Origin: JAVVPL01 sp036655775
GTDB lineage: Bacteria > Bacteroidota > Bacteroidia > Bacteroidales > P3
DNA: 10,339 nt
Reading direction: 5' to 3'
Assembly (NCBI GenBank): GCA_036655775.1
Contig: JAVVPL010000078.1
Span: 1 to 10,339, forward strand
The position numbers and the translations under genes were made by a program. Every line of letters begins with the position of its first letter. The stretch's first letter is position 1. Under the pieces are notes generated by a model. That model ran no database searches. It saw nothing but the letters and a program-made list of their open reading frames with translations, and had not been told where the DNA came from. This document shows, in pieces, positions 1-6,684 of this stretch.

Positions 1-1039
1 TGCGGTAATTTATATTGAATCCAACACCGACACCCTTCCCACACAAGCCACTCTTTTTTATGCAAAAAAAGAACCTAGTATGGCGGTTAAAAGTGAATTG
101 GAAGCAAGTTTAAAAACGGCTCTACAAAGCAAAATGCTTCAAAACATGAATGGGATTGCCCCAGAGATATTTGAACAAGTAAATCAAGCAAAAGTAGAAC
201 TTACCACTAAGGATATTATTACAGGTCAACAAACCTATACCGAGGCAAAAACAATTGTCGGCTATATTTTTGGATTTCTTATTTATATGTTTGTCTTTTT
301 ATTTGGCGCACAAGTAATGTCGGGAGTGGTCGAAGAAAAAAGCAATCGAATCATAGAAATTATGATTTCTTCCGTAAAACCTTTTGATTTGATGATGGGG
401 AAAATTTTGGGGATTGCCTGTGTGGGTTTAACCCAATTTTTAATTTGGGTTGTACTCACCTTTGGGTTAGTACTTCTTGGTGGCACCCTTCTAGGAAGTG
501 GGCTCCAACCCGAGCATGTACAGGAAATGACTGCGGGAGCCTCTGGAAGTATAGGTGGTGTCAGCCTCAACGATAGTGGAGCCCTCATGGCAAATATCAG
601 CGATATGCTTGACTCTCTACATCTACAACAACTGCTTATTTTATTTGCTTGTTTTTTCTTGGGAGGCTATCTATTGTATTCTTCTTTATTTGCAGCCATT
701 GGTGCAGCCGTCGACAATCAAGAAGACACGCAACAATTTATGTTGCCAGTTACCATTCCTATGATTTTGGCCTTAGTGGTTTCGGTCAATATATTACAAA
801 ATCCCAATGGACCCATTGCCTTTTGGTTTTCTATAATTCCTTTTACCTCGCCTATTGCGATGATGGTGCGTCTTCCTTTTGGCGTTCCCGTATGGGAAAT
901 AGCACTTTCGCTAGGTTTATTGATTTTAGGATTTATTTTTACTACCTATATTGCTGCTCGAATTTATCGTGTAGGTATTTTAATGTATGGGAAAAAGGTA
1001 AATTATAAAGAACTTTGGAAATGGCTCCGTTATCATTAA
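1..1039 (+). CDS. ABC-2 type (NatB-like) exporter permease, 5' end outside window
   Basis: This is the membrane permease subunit of an ABC exporter, which would pair with an ATPase subunit encoded upstream of the window. The frame is open from base 2, so the ATG at 80 is internal and the N-terminal membrane segment and much of the first periplasmic domain are missing. Counting from the Met at 80, hydrophobic segments lie near residues 59-80, 109-135, 183-208, 222-240, 248-263 and 273-294. The stretch at 83-111 (VVEEKSNRIIEIMISS followed by MMGKILG) is the cytoplasmic loop typical of NatB/YhaP permeases. The C-terminus RIYRVGILMYGKK also fits the family as I know it from Bacteroidota. The substrate cannot be told; NatB relatives are linked to sodium or drug export. 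The response regulator gene starts 12 nt after the stop, which suggests co-transcription. Confidence 0.85.
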   Translation, partial: AVIYIESNTDTLPTQATLFYAKKEPSMAVKSELEASLKTALQSKMLQNMNGIAPEIFEQVNQAKVELTTKDIITGQQTYTEAKTIVGYIFGFLIYMFVFLFGAQVMSGVVEEKSNRIIEIMISSVKPFDLMMGKILGIACVGLTQFLIWVVLTFGLVLLGGTLLGSGLQPEHVQEMTAGASGSIGGVSLNDSGALMANISDMLDSLHLQQLLILFACFFLGGYLLYSSLFAAIGAAVDNQEDTQQFMLPVTIPMILALVVSVNILQNPNGPIAFWFSIIPFTSPIAMMVRLPFGVPVWEIALSLGLLILGFIFTTYIAARIYRVGILMYGKKVNYKELWKWLRYH

Positions 1040-1051
1040 TACTTACACATA

Positions 1052-2203
1052 ATGTCCAAAATACTAATTATAGATGACGAAAAAGTAATTCGCCAAACCT
1101 TAACTGAAATTTTTGAATACGAAAATCATCAAGTAGTTGGGGTGGAAGATGGCGTAAAAGCTATTGAATTGCTCAAAAAAGATAGTTTTGATGTTGTATT
1201 TTGTGATATTAAAATGCCTGGCATGGATGGAATCGAAGTACTTGAAAAATCACTCTCTTTTACCTCTATTCCTTTTATCATGATTTCGGGACATGGGAGT
1301 ATTGATACGGCTGTAGAATGTATCAAAAAAGGAGCTTTTGATTATATTGCCAAACCGCTCGATTTGAACCGTATTCTTATTAGCTTACGCAATGCTACCG
1401 AAAAAACGAAACTAGTAAACGAAACTTCAATACTGAAGAAAAAAATCAATGAAAATTCTCAAATTATAGGGAATTCAAAGGCTTTGACCGAGGTACTTGA
1501 AATGGTCGACAAAGTAGCTCTCACCGATGCACGCGTTTTAATTATGGGCGATAATGGCACAGGAAAAGAACTTATTGCCCGACGTATTCACGAAAATAGT
1601 GCCCGAAGTAAAGCCGCATTTGTAGAAGTAAATTGCGCAGCCATTCCTAGTGAATTGATCGAAAGCGAACTTTTTGGACATGAAAAAGGGTCTTTTACTT
1701 CTGCTATCAAACAACGTAAAGGCAGCTTTGAACAAGCAGATGGAGGTAGTTTATTTTTAGATGAAATTGGCGATATGAGCTTATCGGCACAAGCAAAAGT
1801 ATTGCGCGCACTTCAAGAAAATAAAATCACACGCGTGGGAAGTGAAAAAAGCATTTCCGTGAATGTACGTATTATTGCAGCTACGAATAAAAATTTAGCT
1901 CTTGAAATTGCACAGGGCCGATTCCGAGAAGATTTATACCATCGTTTGAGCGTAATCCTTATTAAAATGCCCAAATTAAATGAACGAAGTGAGGACATTC
2001 CTCTATTGATAAATTATTTTATCGAACAAATTTGTCGCCATAGCGGAAAAGCCATTCGGGGAATTAGCACACAAGCCGTAGAATATCTACAAGCCTATAC
2101 TTGGACGGGGAATATTCGAGAATTACACAATGTAGTAGAACGTTTGCTTATTTTATGTGATAAAGAAATTACCTTAGATGATGTCAAAAAATATATTAGA
2201 TAA
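1052..2203 (+). CDS. Sigma-54-dependent response regulator lacking a DNA-binding domain
   Basis: An NtrC-type activator of 383 residues. The receiver domain (about 3-118) has acidic residues D8/D9, phospho-acceptor D52, S79 and K101. The AAA+ domain (about 137-383) has Walker A GDNGTGKE (166-173), Walker B LFLDE (234-238), sensor I ATNKN (277-281), FREDLYHRL with candidate arginine fingers R292 and R298, and the sensor II region WTGNIREL (351-358). The sigma-54-contacting loop reads GSFTSA (213-218) instead of GAFTGA. The protein ends right after the AAA+ lid, with no Fis-type HTH. From memory, this layout and loop recur in Bacteroidota relatives, and DBD-less activators such as FlgR of Helicobacter and CtcC of Chlamydia are known, so it is probably not a truncation. 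It is expected to act on RNA polymerase-sigma-54 from solution after phosphorylation by a histidine kinase not seen here. There is no Shine-Dalgarno sequence. Confidence 0.9.
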   Translation: MSKILIIDDEKVIRQTLTEIFEYENHQVVGVEDGVKAIELLKKDSFDVVFCDIKMPGMDGIEVLEKSLSFTSIPFIMISGHGSIDTAVECIKKGAFDYIAKPLDLNRILISLRNATEKTKLVNETSILKKKINENSQIIGNSKALTEVLEMVDKVALTDARVLIMGDNGTGKELIARRIHENSARSKAAFVEVNCAAIPSELIESELFGHEKGSFTSAIKQRKGSFEQADGGSLFLDEIGDMSLSAQAKVLRALQENKITRVGSEKSISVNVRIIAATNKNLALEIAQGRFREDLYHRLSVILIKMPKLNERSEDIPLLINYFIEQICRHSGKAIRGISTQAVEYLQAYTWTGNIRELHNVVERLLILCDKEITLDDVKKYIR

Positions 2204-2208
2204 ATCGC

Positions 2209-2239
2209 TTTGCAATTTTTAATAAAATGTGTACTTTTG
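2209..2239 (+). promoter_or_regulatory. Bacteroidota-type sigma-A promoter for the lipoprotein-atpD-atpC unit
   Basis: TTTG at 2209-2212 and TACTTTTG at 2232-2239 are separated by 19 nt. This matches exactly the -33 TTTG and -7 TAnnTTTG pattern described for Bacteroides and Flavobacterium. Transcription would start near 2246, about 22 nt before the ATG at 2268. The element begins 6 nt after the response-regulator stop, so it separates the upstream genes from the ATP synthase genes. It also covers the GTG at 2229, which argues against that codon as a start. Confidence 0.7.
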
Positions 2240-2267
2240 TGAGTTAATGATATATTATATACTTATT

Positions 2268-2468
2268 ATGCAAAACAAAATTTACTCTTTACTATGCCTT
2301 TTGGCTGTAAGTTTACTGGGCTTTAGTTCTTGTGCAAGTTCGCGTTCATCGCAAGCTAATAGTGCTGATCCTTGTAGTTTTCAACCCTATCAAAAATCCC
2401 AAGCTAAACCCGCACAAAATACTATGCGTCTAGCTCCAGGCACTCCCATTGGCAGACATACAAGATAA
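2268..2468 (+). CDS. Small lipoprotein of unknown function upstream of atpD
   Basis: The predicted precursor has 66 residues: a short basic start (MQNK), a hydrophobic core, then LGFSSC with C22 as the likely lipidated cysteine, followed by a Ser-rich and then polar tail ending GTPIGRHTR. The mature part would be about 45 residues, anchored in the inner or outer membrane with no recognisable domain. The frame can be extended to a GTG at 2229, but that codon lies inside the -7 promoter element and would put extra residues in front of a good signal peptide, so the ATG at 2268 is chosen. atpD starts 20 nt after the stop with no terminator between, so the two genes probably share a transcript. 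I do not recognise the family. A role connected with ATP synthase is only suggested by position. Confidence 0.65.
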   Translation: MQNKIYSLLCLLAVSLLGFSSCASSRSSQANSADPCSFQPYQKSQAKPAQNTMRLAPGTPIGRHTR

Positions 2469-2488
2469 TTAAATAAATAAATAATTTC

Positions 2489-4009
2489 ATGAACAATCTT
2501 AGCAAAGGTAAAATTTCTCAAATTATTGGCGCTGTTATCGACGTTTATTTTGAAGATAATCAACGAATACCCAATATATATGAAGCGTTGGAAATTCATA
2601 GGGATAATCATCCACCCATCGTTTTAGAATGCCAACAAGATATAGGAGAACGGACCGTTCGCACCATTGCTATGGATTCCACAGATGGATTATCTCGAGG
2701 CATGGAAGTCTTGGCCATGGGACAACCCATTTCTATGCCCGTAGGCCCTGAAATAAACGGACGTTTATTTAATGTTACAGGACAGGCAATTGATGGTATG
2801 CCCCAAGTAGCATATACACGTAGAGATTCTATTCATCGGAATCCCCCAAAATTTGAAGAATTAACAACTTCGCAAGAAATTTTATTTACAGGCATTAAAG
2901 TAATTGATCTTATTGAACCTTACATGAAAGGGGGCAAAATTGGTCTTTTCGGAGGTGCTGGCGTAGGTAAAACAGTGTTGATTATGGAAATGATTAACAA
3001 TATCGCTAAAAAATATGCTGGACAAACTGTATTTGCAGGAGTAGGCGAACGTACCCGTGAGGGGAATGACCTACTTCGTGAAATGATAGAATCGGGCGTT
3101 ATAAAATATGGAAAAGCTTTCGAGGATAGTATGGCTCAAGGTGGATGGGATTTGGAATGTATTGATAAGGAAGAATTGAAAAAATCACAAGCTACTTTGG
3201 TGTTCGGGCAAATGAACGAACCCCCTGGAGCTCGTGCACGTGTAGCACTTTCGGGACTTACCTTAGCCGAATATTTCAGAGATGGCGAAAACGATGAAGC
3301 CTCTGGAGGAAATATTCTTTTGTTTATCGACAATATTTTCCGTTTTACGCAAGCAGGATCTGAAGTATCAGCGTTGTTAGGCCGTATGCCTTCAGCTGTA
3401 GGTTACCAACCTACCTTAGCTAGTGAAATGGGACTTCTTCAAGAACGGATTACCTCTACCAAACATGGCTCTATCACATCTGTACAAGCTGTATATGTAC
3501 CTGCTGACGACTTAACTGACCCTGCGCCTTCTACTACTTTTGCGCACTTAGATGCCACTACGGTATTAAATCGTAAAATTTCAGAATTAGGTATTTTCCC
3601 CGCAGTAGATCCTTTGGATTCAACCTCACGTATTTTAAGTCCTCGTATTGTAGGTGAAAAGCATTATGAAACGGCTCAAAGAGTAAAAAATATATTACAA
3701 CGCAACAAAGAACTTCAAGATATTATCGCCATTTTAGGTATGGATGAATTAAGTGAAGAAGATCGACTCACGGTAAGCCGTGCTCGTCGAGTACAACGTT
3801 TTCTTTCTCAACCTTTCCACGTGGCTGAAGCCTTCACTGGTCTACCTGGTGTTTTTGTAAGTATCGAAGACACTATCAAGGGATTTAATATGATTATTGA
3901 TGGCGAACTAGACGAATATCCCGAATCGGCCTTCCACATGGTAGGAACCATTGAAGAAGCCATTGCAAAAGGTAAAAAAATTCTTGAATCGGCAGCTAAC
4001 GCAGCCTAA
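2489..4009 (+). CDS. atpD: F-type ATP synthase subunit beta (F1 catalytic subunit)
   Basis: The catalytic beta subunit of F1 makes ATP from ADP and phosphate as the rotor turns at the inner face of the membrane. Landmarks are the P-loop GGAGVGKT (155-162), the GERTREG segment with catalytic E187, Walker B with D281 in LLFIDNIFRF, QMNEPPGARARV after residue 240, and DELSEED (419-425). At 506 residues it is longer than the usual 460-480. Compared with the E. coli protein as I remember it, about 28 extra residues lie near 206-234 (KYGKAFEDSMAQGGWDLE onward), just before the QMNEPPG segment. I recall this insertion as normal in Bacteroidota. The gene follows the small lipoprotein by 20 nt and precedes atpC by 11 nt. 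The other ATP synthase genes are not in the window, which fits the split atp loci often found in this phylum. An AT-rich leader (TAAATAAATAAATAA) precedes the ATG. Confidence 0.98.
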   Translation: MNNLSKGKISQIIGAVIDVYFEDNQRIPNIYEALEIHRDNHPPIVLECQQDIGERTVRTIAMDSTDGLSRGMEVLAMGQPISMPVGPEINGRLFNVTGQAIDGMPQVAYTRRDSIHRNPPKFEELTTSQEILFTGIKVIDLIEPYMKGGKIGLFGGAGVGKTVLIMEMINNIAKKYAGQTVFAGVGERTREGNDLLREMIESGVIKYGKAFEDSMAQGGWDLECIDKEELKKSQATLVFGQMNEPPGARARVALSGLTLAEYFRDGENDEASGGNILLFIDNIFRFTQAGSEVSALLGRMPSAVGYQPTLASEMGLLQERITSTKHGSITSVQAVYVPADDLTDPAPSTTFAHLDATTVLNRKISELGIFPAVDPLDSTSRILSPRIVGEKHYETAQRVKNILQRNKELQDIIAILGMDELSEEDRLTVSRARRVQRFLSQPFHVAEAFTGLPGVFVSIEDTIKGFNMIIDGELDEYPESAFHMVGTIEEAIAKGKKILESAANAA

Positions 4010-4020
4010 GACGTATCATC

Positions 4021-4260
4021 ATGGAAGTTTCCATTACCACCCCAGACAAGCTCATCTACCAAGGAGAAGCGCAGTTAGTCCAATTTCCTGGATTTGATGG
4101 TTCCTTTGCCATTATGGAAAATCACGCTCCTTTAATTTCCGTTTTAAAAAAAGGAGAAGTCCGTATTGTTGAAAGCAAAAATCAAAATGAAGTTTTTGTG
4201 CCTATTGACGGGGGGGTGGTTGAAGTCAGTAAAAATAAAATTGTACTTTTAGCACAATAA
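4021..4260 (+). CDS. atpC: F-type ATP synthase subunit epsilon, short form
   Basis: Epsilon is part of the F1 central stalk and couples rotation of the c-ring to the catalytic subunits. The 79 residues cover only the N-terminal beta-sandwich: MEVSITTPDKLIYQGEA, then the characteristic PGFDGSFAIMENHAPLISVLKKGEVRI (written here as the family GxxGxxxxxxxHAPLI pattern), and the closing strand VVEVSKNKIVLLA. The two C-terminal helices of the roughly 135-residue E. coli type, which hold the extended inhibitory arm, are absent. Short epsilon subunits are, as I recall, normal in Bacteroidota and green sulfur bacteria, so this is not a truncation. The gene starts 11 nt after atpD and ends 5 nt before the stop of the convergent minus-strand gene. 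No terminator hairpin is visible at its end. Confidence 0.93.
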   Translation: MEVSITTPDKLIYQGEAQLVQFPGFDGSFAIMENHAPLISVLKKGEVRIVESKNQNEVFVPIDGGVVEVSKNKIVLLAQ

Positions 4261-4265
4261 ACATT

Positions 4266-5867
4266 TTAATCATTCACCACCAAACGCGTAAGATAGAATA
4301 TGTTTCTACGCTCTTTTCCTCTTTTTTGATTATTGAGAATTTGCTCGTAGCCATAGGCTATTGCGTACTTATCGTACCAATGAACAAAATGTCCACCCCA
4401 AGTTTTACGTGTTTTGTCAAATGGTGAGCCTGTTTCTAAATACATACTTTGAAAAGGCGAAACTTGGTGCTCTGCACTAAAAGAGCGATACATCAATTGT
4501 CCCAAATCATTATGTGCAAAACAAATATTGCCCATATCATCGGGTATAAAATCGACAAAGGCTGAGAGTGTATTTTTTTTGGAACTTTGACTGGCATCAT
4601 AAATCCAATTATTCACCTCATTGCCATTGCTATCAAAGGCTAAAACAAAGGCATCTTGAAAACTAAAACCATCAAAAATAGTGCGTGTATAAGGCACCAT
4701 CCGTCCATAATAATCGTAATAACTATCGGTGGTGGTTGTTTCTTCTCGTCGGTATACTTCGGCTACTAAATAGGTCAAGCCTAAATATTGACGCAAATGA
4801 AGTAAACTAAGATAAGGTATAATCACCGTTTTGCCTTTTGCTTTTTTTTGCACATCTTGCAATTCCTTGTGTGCTTGCGGACTTAAAAGAGTATCTAATT
4901 TATTAAATTCCGTATATCTTTTACAATGTATCGTACCAAAAGATCCATTTTTCCAACAGACACTAAAAAGACCCGAACTTTGCGTACCCCGATCGTAGCT
5001 AGAGGTAAGTTGTTTATCTTTTGCATAATGAAAACTACCCAATAACATTACTTTATTGCTATCCGAAAGCACAACTAGCGCATCGGTAAGACGAATATTT
5101 TCATCGGATACGATCACTTTTTCAACAAACTTTTTTTGTAATAAAAAATCAAAACTCATAAATGTAAGATCCCGATCTTGCAATTTAGCATCTCTGAAAA
5201 CAAGGTAGATTCTTCGAGATAAGGTATCTATCTGTCCTGAACACCATTCTAATTTAGCTGATTCTGGCAATAAACTCGACTCCAATTTCGCATTGTCAAA
5301 ATTATACGTATACAAGAGATAGTCATTTTTGATTTTAGCTAAAAACAATAGGGTGTTTTGATAAAGTTGGCTGTATAAAATTTGGGTTTTATTTTCTATT
5401 TTTACGGTATATTTTGATAAATGATATTTCCCCGAAAGCAAAGATAATTTTAAAATGGCAAGTTGATCGACCTTATAGGCATTGGGCAAACTACTCAAAA
5501 TAAAATAGAGCGTATCTTTTTCATATTTATAGCCTACATAACTATAGGCATTGTCGATCACTACATCCGTAGCAAATCGTTTAATCAAATATTTATCATA
5601 AAATATAATACTTCGCGAGGCATTCCGTTTTGACAAATCATTTTGATCCATAACTACGGCTATTCCCCTTTCCCCTAAGGTCAAAACGGTAAAAGGCATA
5701 TCGTTTTCCATTACGTCCAACTCTATCCGCAAGGGCGCATCCTCTTGGGCACAAAGTGTAGAAGAAAAAAACAAAATAACACTGCAGATGCACTGGGTCA
5801 AAACCCAAACAATAGATCGCATTTTTTCTTGACAAATAAGTGGGAGGTGAAAGATTGAATTTTTCAT
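4266..5867 (-). CDS. Exported protein of unknown function, 533 residues
   Basis: I do not recognise a named family. The N-terminus carries a signal peptide whose core is VWVLTQCICSVILFF-like, with probable cleavage after LCA near residue 40, so the protein should reach the periplasm or cell surface. The rest has many beta-prone stretches such as DAFVLAFDSNGNEV and NIFYLTRLVVND, which could suggest a beta-propeller-like fold; that is a guess. No catalytic motif, lipobox, membrane segment or clear secretion-system C-terminal domain is seen. Two starts are possible: ATG at 5867, preceded by an A-rich leader, and ATG at 5822, which gives a more compact signal peptide (518 residues). The gene is monocistronic on this strand and convergent with atpC. 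A similar C-terminal ending occurs, as I loosely recall, in other Bacteroidota proteins of unknown function. Confidence 0.8.
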   Translation of the reverse strand: MKNSIFHLPLICQEKMRSIVWVLTQCICSVILFFSSTLCAQEDAPLRIELDVMENDMPFTVLTLGERGIAVVMDQNDLSKRNASRSIIFYDKYLIKRFATDVVIDNAYSYVGYKYEKDTLYFILSSLPNAYKVDQLAILKLSLLSGKYHLSKYTVKIENKTQILYSQLYQNTLLFLAKIKNDYLLYTYNFDNAKLESSLLPESAKLEWCSGQIDTLSRRIYLVFRDAKLQDRDLTFMSFDFLLQKKFVEKVIVSDENIRLTDALVVLSDSNKVMLLGSFHYAKDKQLTSSYDRGTQSSGLFSVCWKNGSFGTIHCKRYTEFNKLDTLLSPQAHKELQDVQKKAKGKTVIIPYLSLLHLRQYLGLTYLVAEVYRREETTTTDSYYDYYGRMVPYTRTIFDGFSFQDAFVLAFDSNGNEVNNWIYDASQSSKKNTLSAFVDFIPDDMGNICFAHNDLGQLMYRSFSAEHQVSPFQSMYLETGSPFDKTRKTWGGHFVHWYDKYAIAYGYEQILNNQKRGKERRNIFYLTRLVVND

Positions 5868-5923
5868 AGTGATTTATCAACGAACATCCTAATGGAAACA
5901 TTTTTGACTTAACAAGCTTTATA

Positions 5924-5939
5924 CAAAAATACAAAATTA
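5924..5939 (-). promoter_or_regulatory. Candidate -7 elements upstream of the exported-protein gene
   Basis: Read on the minus strand, two adjacent matches to TAnnTTTG occur: TAATTTTG (5932-5939) and TATTTTTG (5924-5931). The second has TTTCTG 19 nt upstream, a poor match to the TTTG -33 box. Transcription would start near 5917, about 50 nt before the ATG at 5867. Such matches are easy to find in AT-rich DNA, so this is weak. Confidence 0.3.
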
Positions 5940-6331
5940 TTCGTATAAAGCAGAAAGATTTAGGAGATAAGTTTTCAACATGTTTTATTGAGGCATTGGG
6001 CAGAGGTTTGTTCTTATAATTTTTTTTTAATACCCAATCAAAACAATTCCCTTTAACGGCAACCTCAAGCGATTTGAAACATAAAGCGTTTCTAAGAAAG
6101 TCTTTATTTCTGGCGTAACACCGTGTGAACGTGGGAAAAATTGATAGTTTATCATAGTTCTTATTCTTTTAATTTTTTTGACAATAAAACATCCTTAAAT
6201 ATTAGGCAAAACCGTTCTTGAATAAGTTTTAACTTACGAATATTTTTCTGATTTACAGGCATTTTTAAATTGGAATTTATTAACTGAACGCCTGTCCGCA
6301 CACTTCGGACACTTCGGACATTTATCGGACA
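5940..6331. other. Gene-poor stretch with two short uncertain minus-strand frames
   Basis: No intact gene is convincing here. Two short minus-strand frames lie 5 nt apart. One at 6161-6262 (33 codons) starts MPVNQKNIRKLKLIQ. One at 6027-6155 (42 codons) starts MINYQFFPRSHGVTPE. Both start plausibly and then look non-native, as if they were fragments of longer decayed genes. The part at about 6040-6145 is visibly richer in G and C than its AT-rich surroundings. At 6302-6319 the 9-nt unit ACTTCGGAC occurs twice in tandem, with a further CGGAC at 6326-6330; on the minus strand this reads MSDKCPKCPKC. It may be the out-of-frame tail of the adjacent pseudogene. Confidence 0.4.
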
Positions 6332-6517
6332 TTATGGAAATATATAACGTGAAGATCTTGTACCTCATTCATTTTTAAGCAGATCCTTTTCCACTAAATC
6401 AGACAAATCACGTCTTGCCGTTCTGTCGGTTATCCCATATTTCTCGGCATACTCAGAACTGATAATTATTCCTTTCGCTTTAAAAAATGTTAGTGCATCT
6501 AATTGCCTTTCATTTAA
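6332..6517 (-). pseudogene. Decayed 3' end of a winged-helix regulator (Fic- or AlbA_2-type C-terminus)
   Basis: The minus strand encodes a recognisable winged helix: LNERQLDALTFFKAKG, then EYAEKYGITDRTARRDLSDL and VEKDLLKNE. An in-frame TGA at 6365-6367 follows, and the same frame then continues GTRSSRYIFP to a TAA at 6332-6334. The pattern is that of the C-terminal winged helix of Fic-family proteins and of AlbA_2/RecG-like regulators, where this module is followed by a Gly-rich wing and a Tyr-rich strand; the TGA sits where a Gly codon would fit. The frame is also blocked upstream by a TGA at 6518-6520, and no N-terminal catalytic or ATP-binding domain is present. Beyond the end, a shifted frame gives MSDKCPKCPKCADRR. 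I read this as a remnant of a larger accessory gene left between dnaK and the exported-protein gene. Confidence 0.6.
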
Positions 6518-6561
6518 TCATTTTGCTTTTATTATAATTAAGTTCAGATACAAATATGTTG

Positions 6562-6589
6562 CAAATATACAATAATAACCAACACCCAA
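6562..6589 (-). promoter_or_regulatory. Possible promoter reading into the decayed region
   Basis: On the minus strand a TTG (6587-6589) lies 17 nt before TATATTTG (6562-6569), which satisfies the loose TTG-N17-23-TAnnTTTG pattern. It would read toward the winged-helix remnant, with a start near 6555. It may be a relict or a chance match in AT-rich sequence. Confidence 0.25.
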
Positions 6590-6619
6590 GTATACATAAC
6601 GAAAAATATTTAGCCATAA

Positions 6620-6652
6620 AAAAAGGTGTAACCTTTTGGATTACACCTTTTT
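6620..6652 (-). terminator. Rho-independent terminator of dnaK
   Basis: AAAAAGGTGTAA at 6620-6631 pairs perfectly with TTACACCTTTTT at 6641-6652, a 12-bp stem. The 9-nt loop CCTTTTGGA can add two more G-C pairs. On the minus strand the stem ends in a run of seven T, 33 nt beyond the dnaK stop. The plus-strand side also ends in five T, so it may work in both directions. Confidence 0.85.
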
Positions 6653-6684
6653 ACTTATTTGTAAATAAAACTTATTTTTGAGCC

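Noticed and set aside
80..82. ATG at 80 as the start of the ABC permease gene
   Set aside because: The frame is open to base 2 and the missing N-terminal membrane segment is expected upstream, so the gene is truncated by the window edge.
649..1008. A plus-strand frame of 119 codons inside the permease gene
   Set aside because: It is a shadow of the permease coding sequence in another frame.
2229..2267. GTG at 2229 as the lipoprotein start
   Set aside because: It overlaps the -7 promoter element and would add residues in front of a complete lipoprotein signal peptide.
5638..5934. A 98-codon minus-strand frame overlapping the exported-protein gene start
   Set aside because: It has no ATG at its start, overlaps the signal-peptide region of the better gene in another frame, and has no domain-like features.
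6302..6330. The ACTTCGGAC repeats as a CRISPR array
   Set aside because: The units are 9 nt, directly adjacent and without spacers, and fit a short coding repeat.
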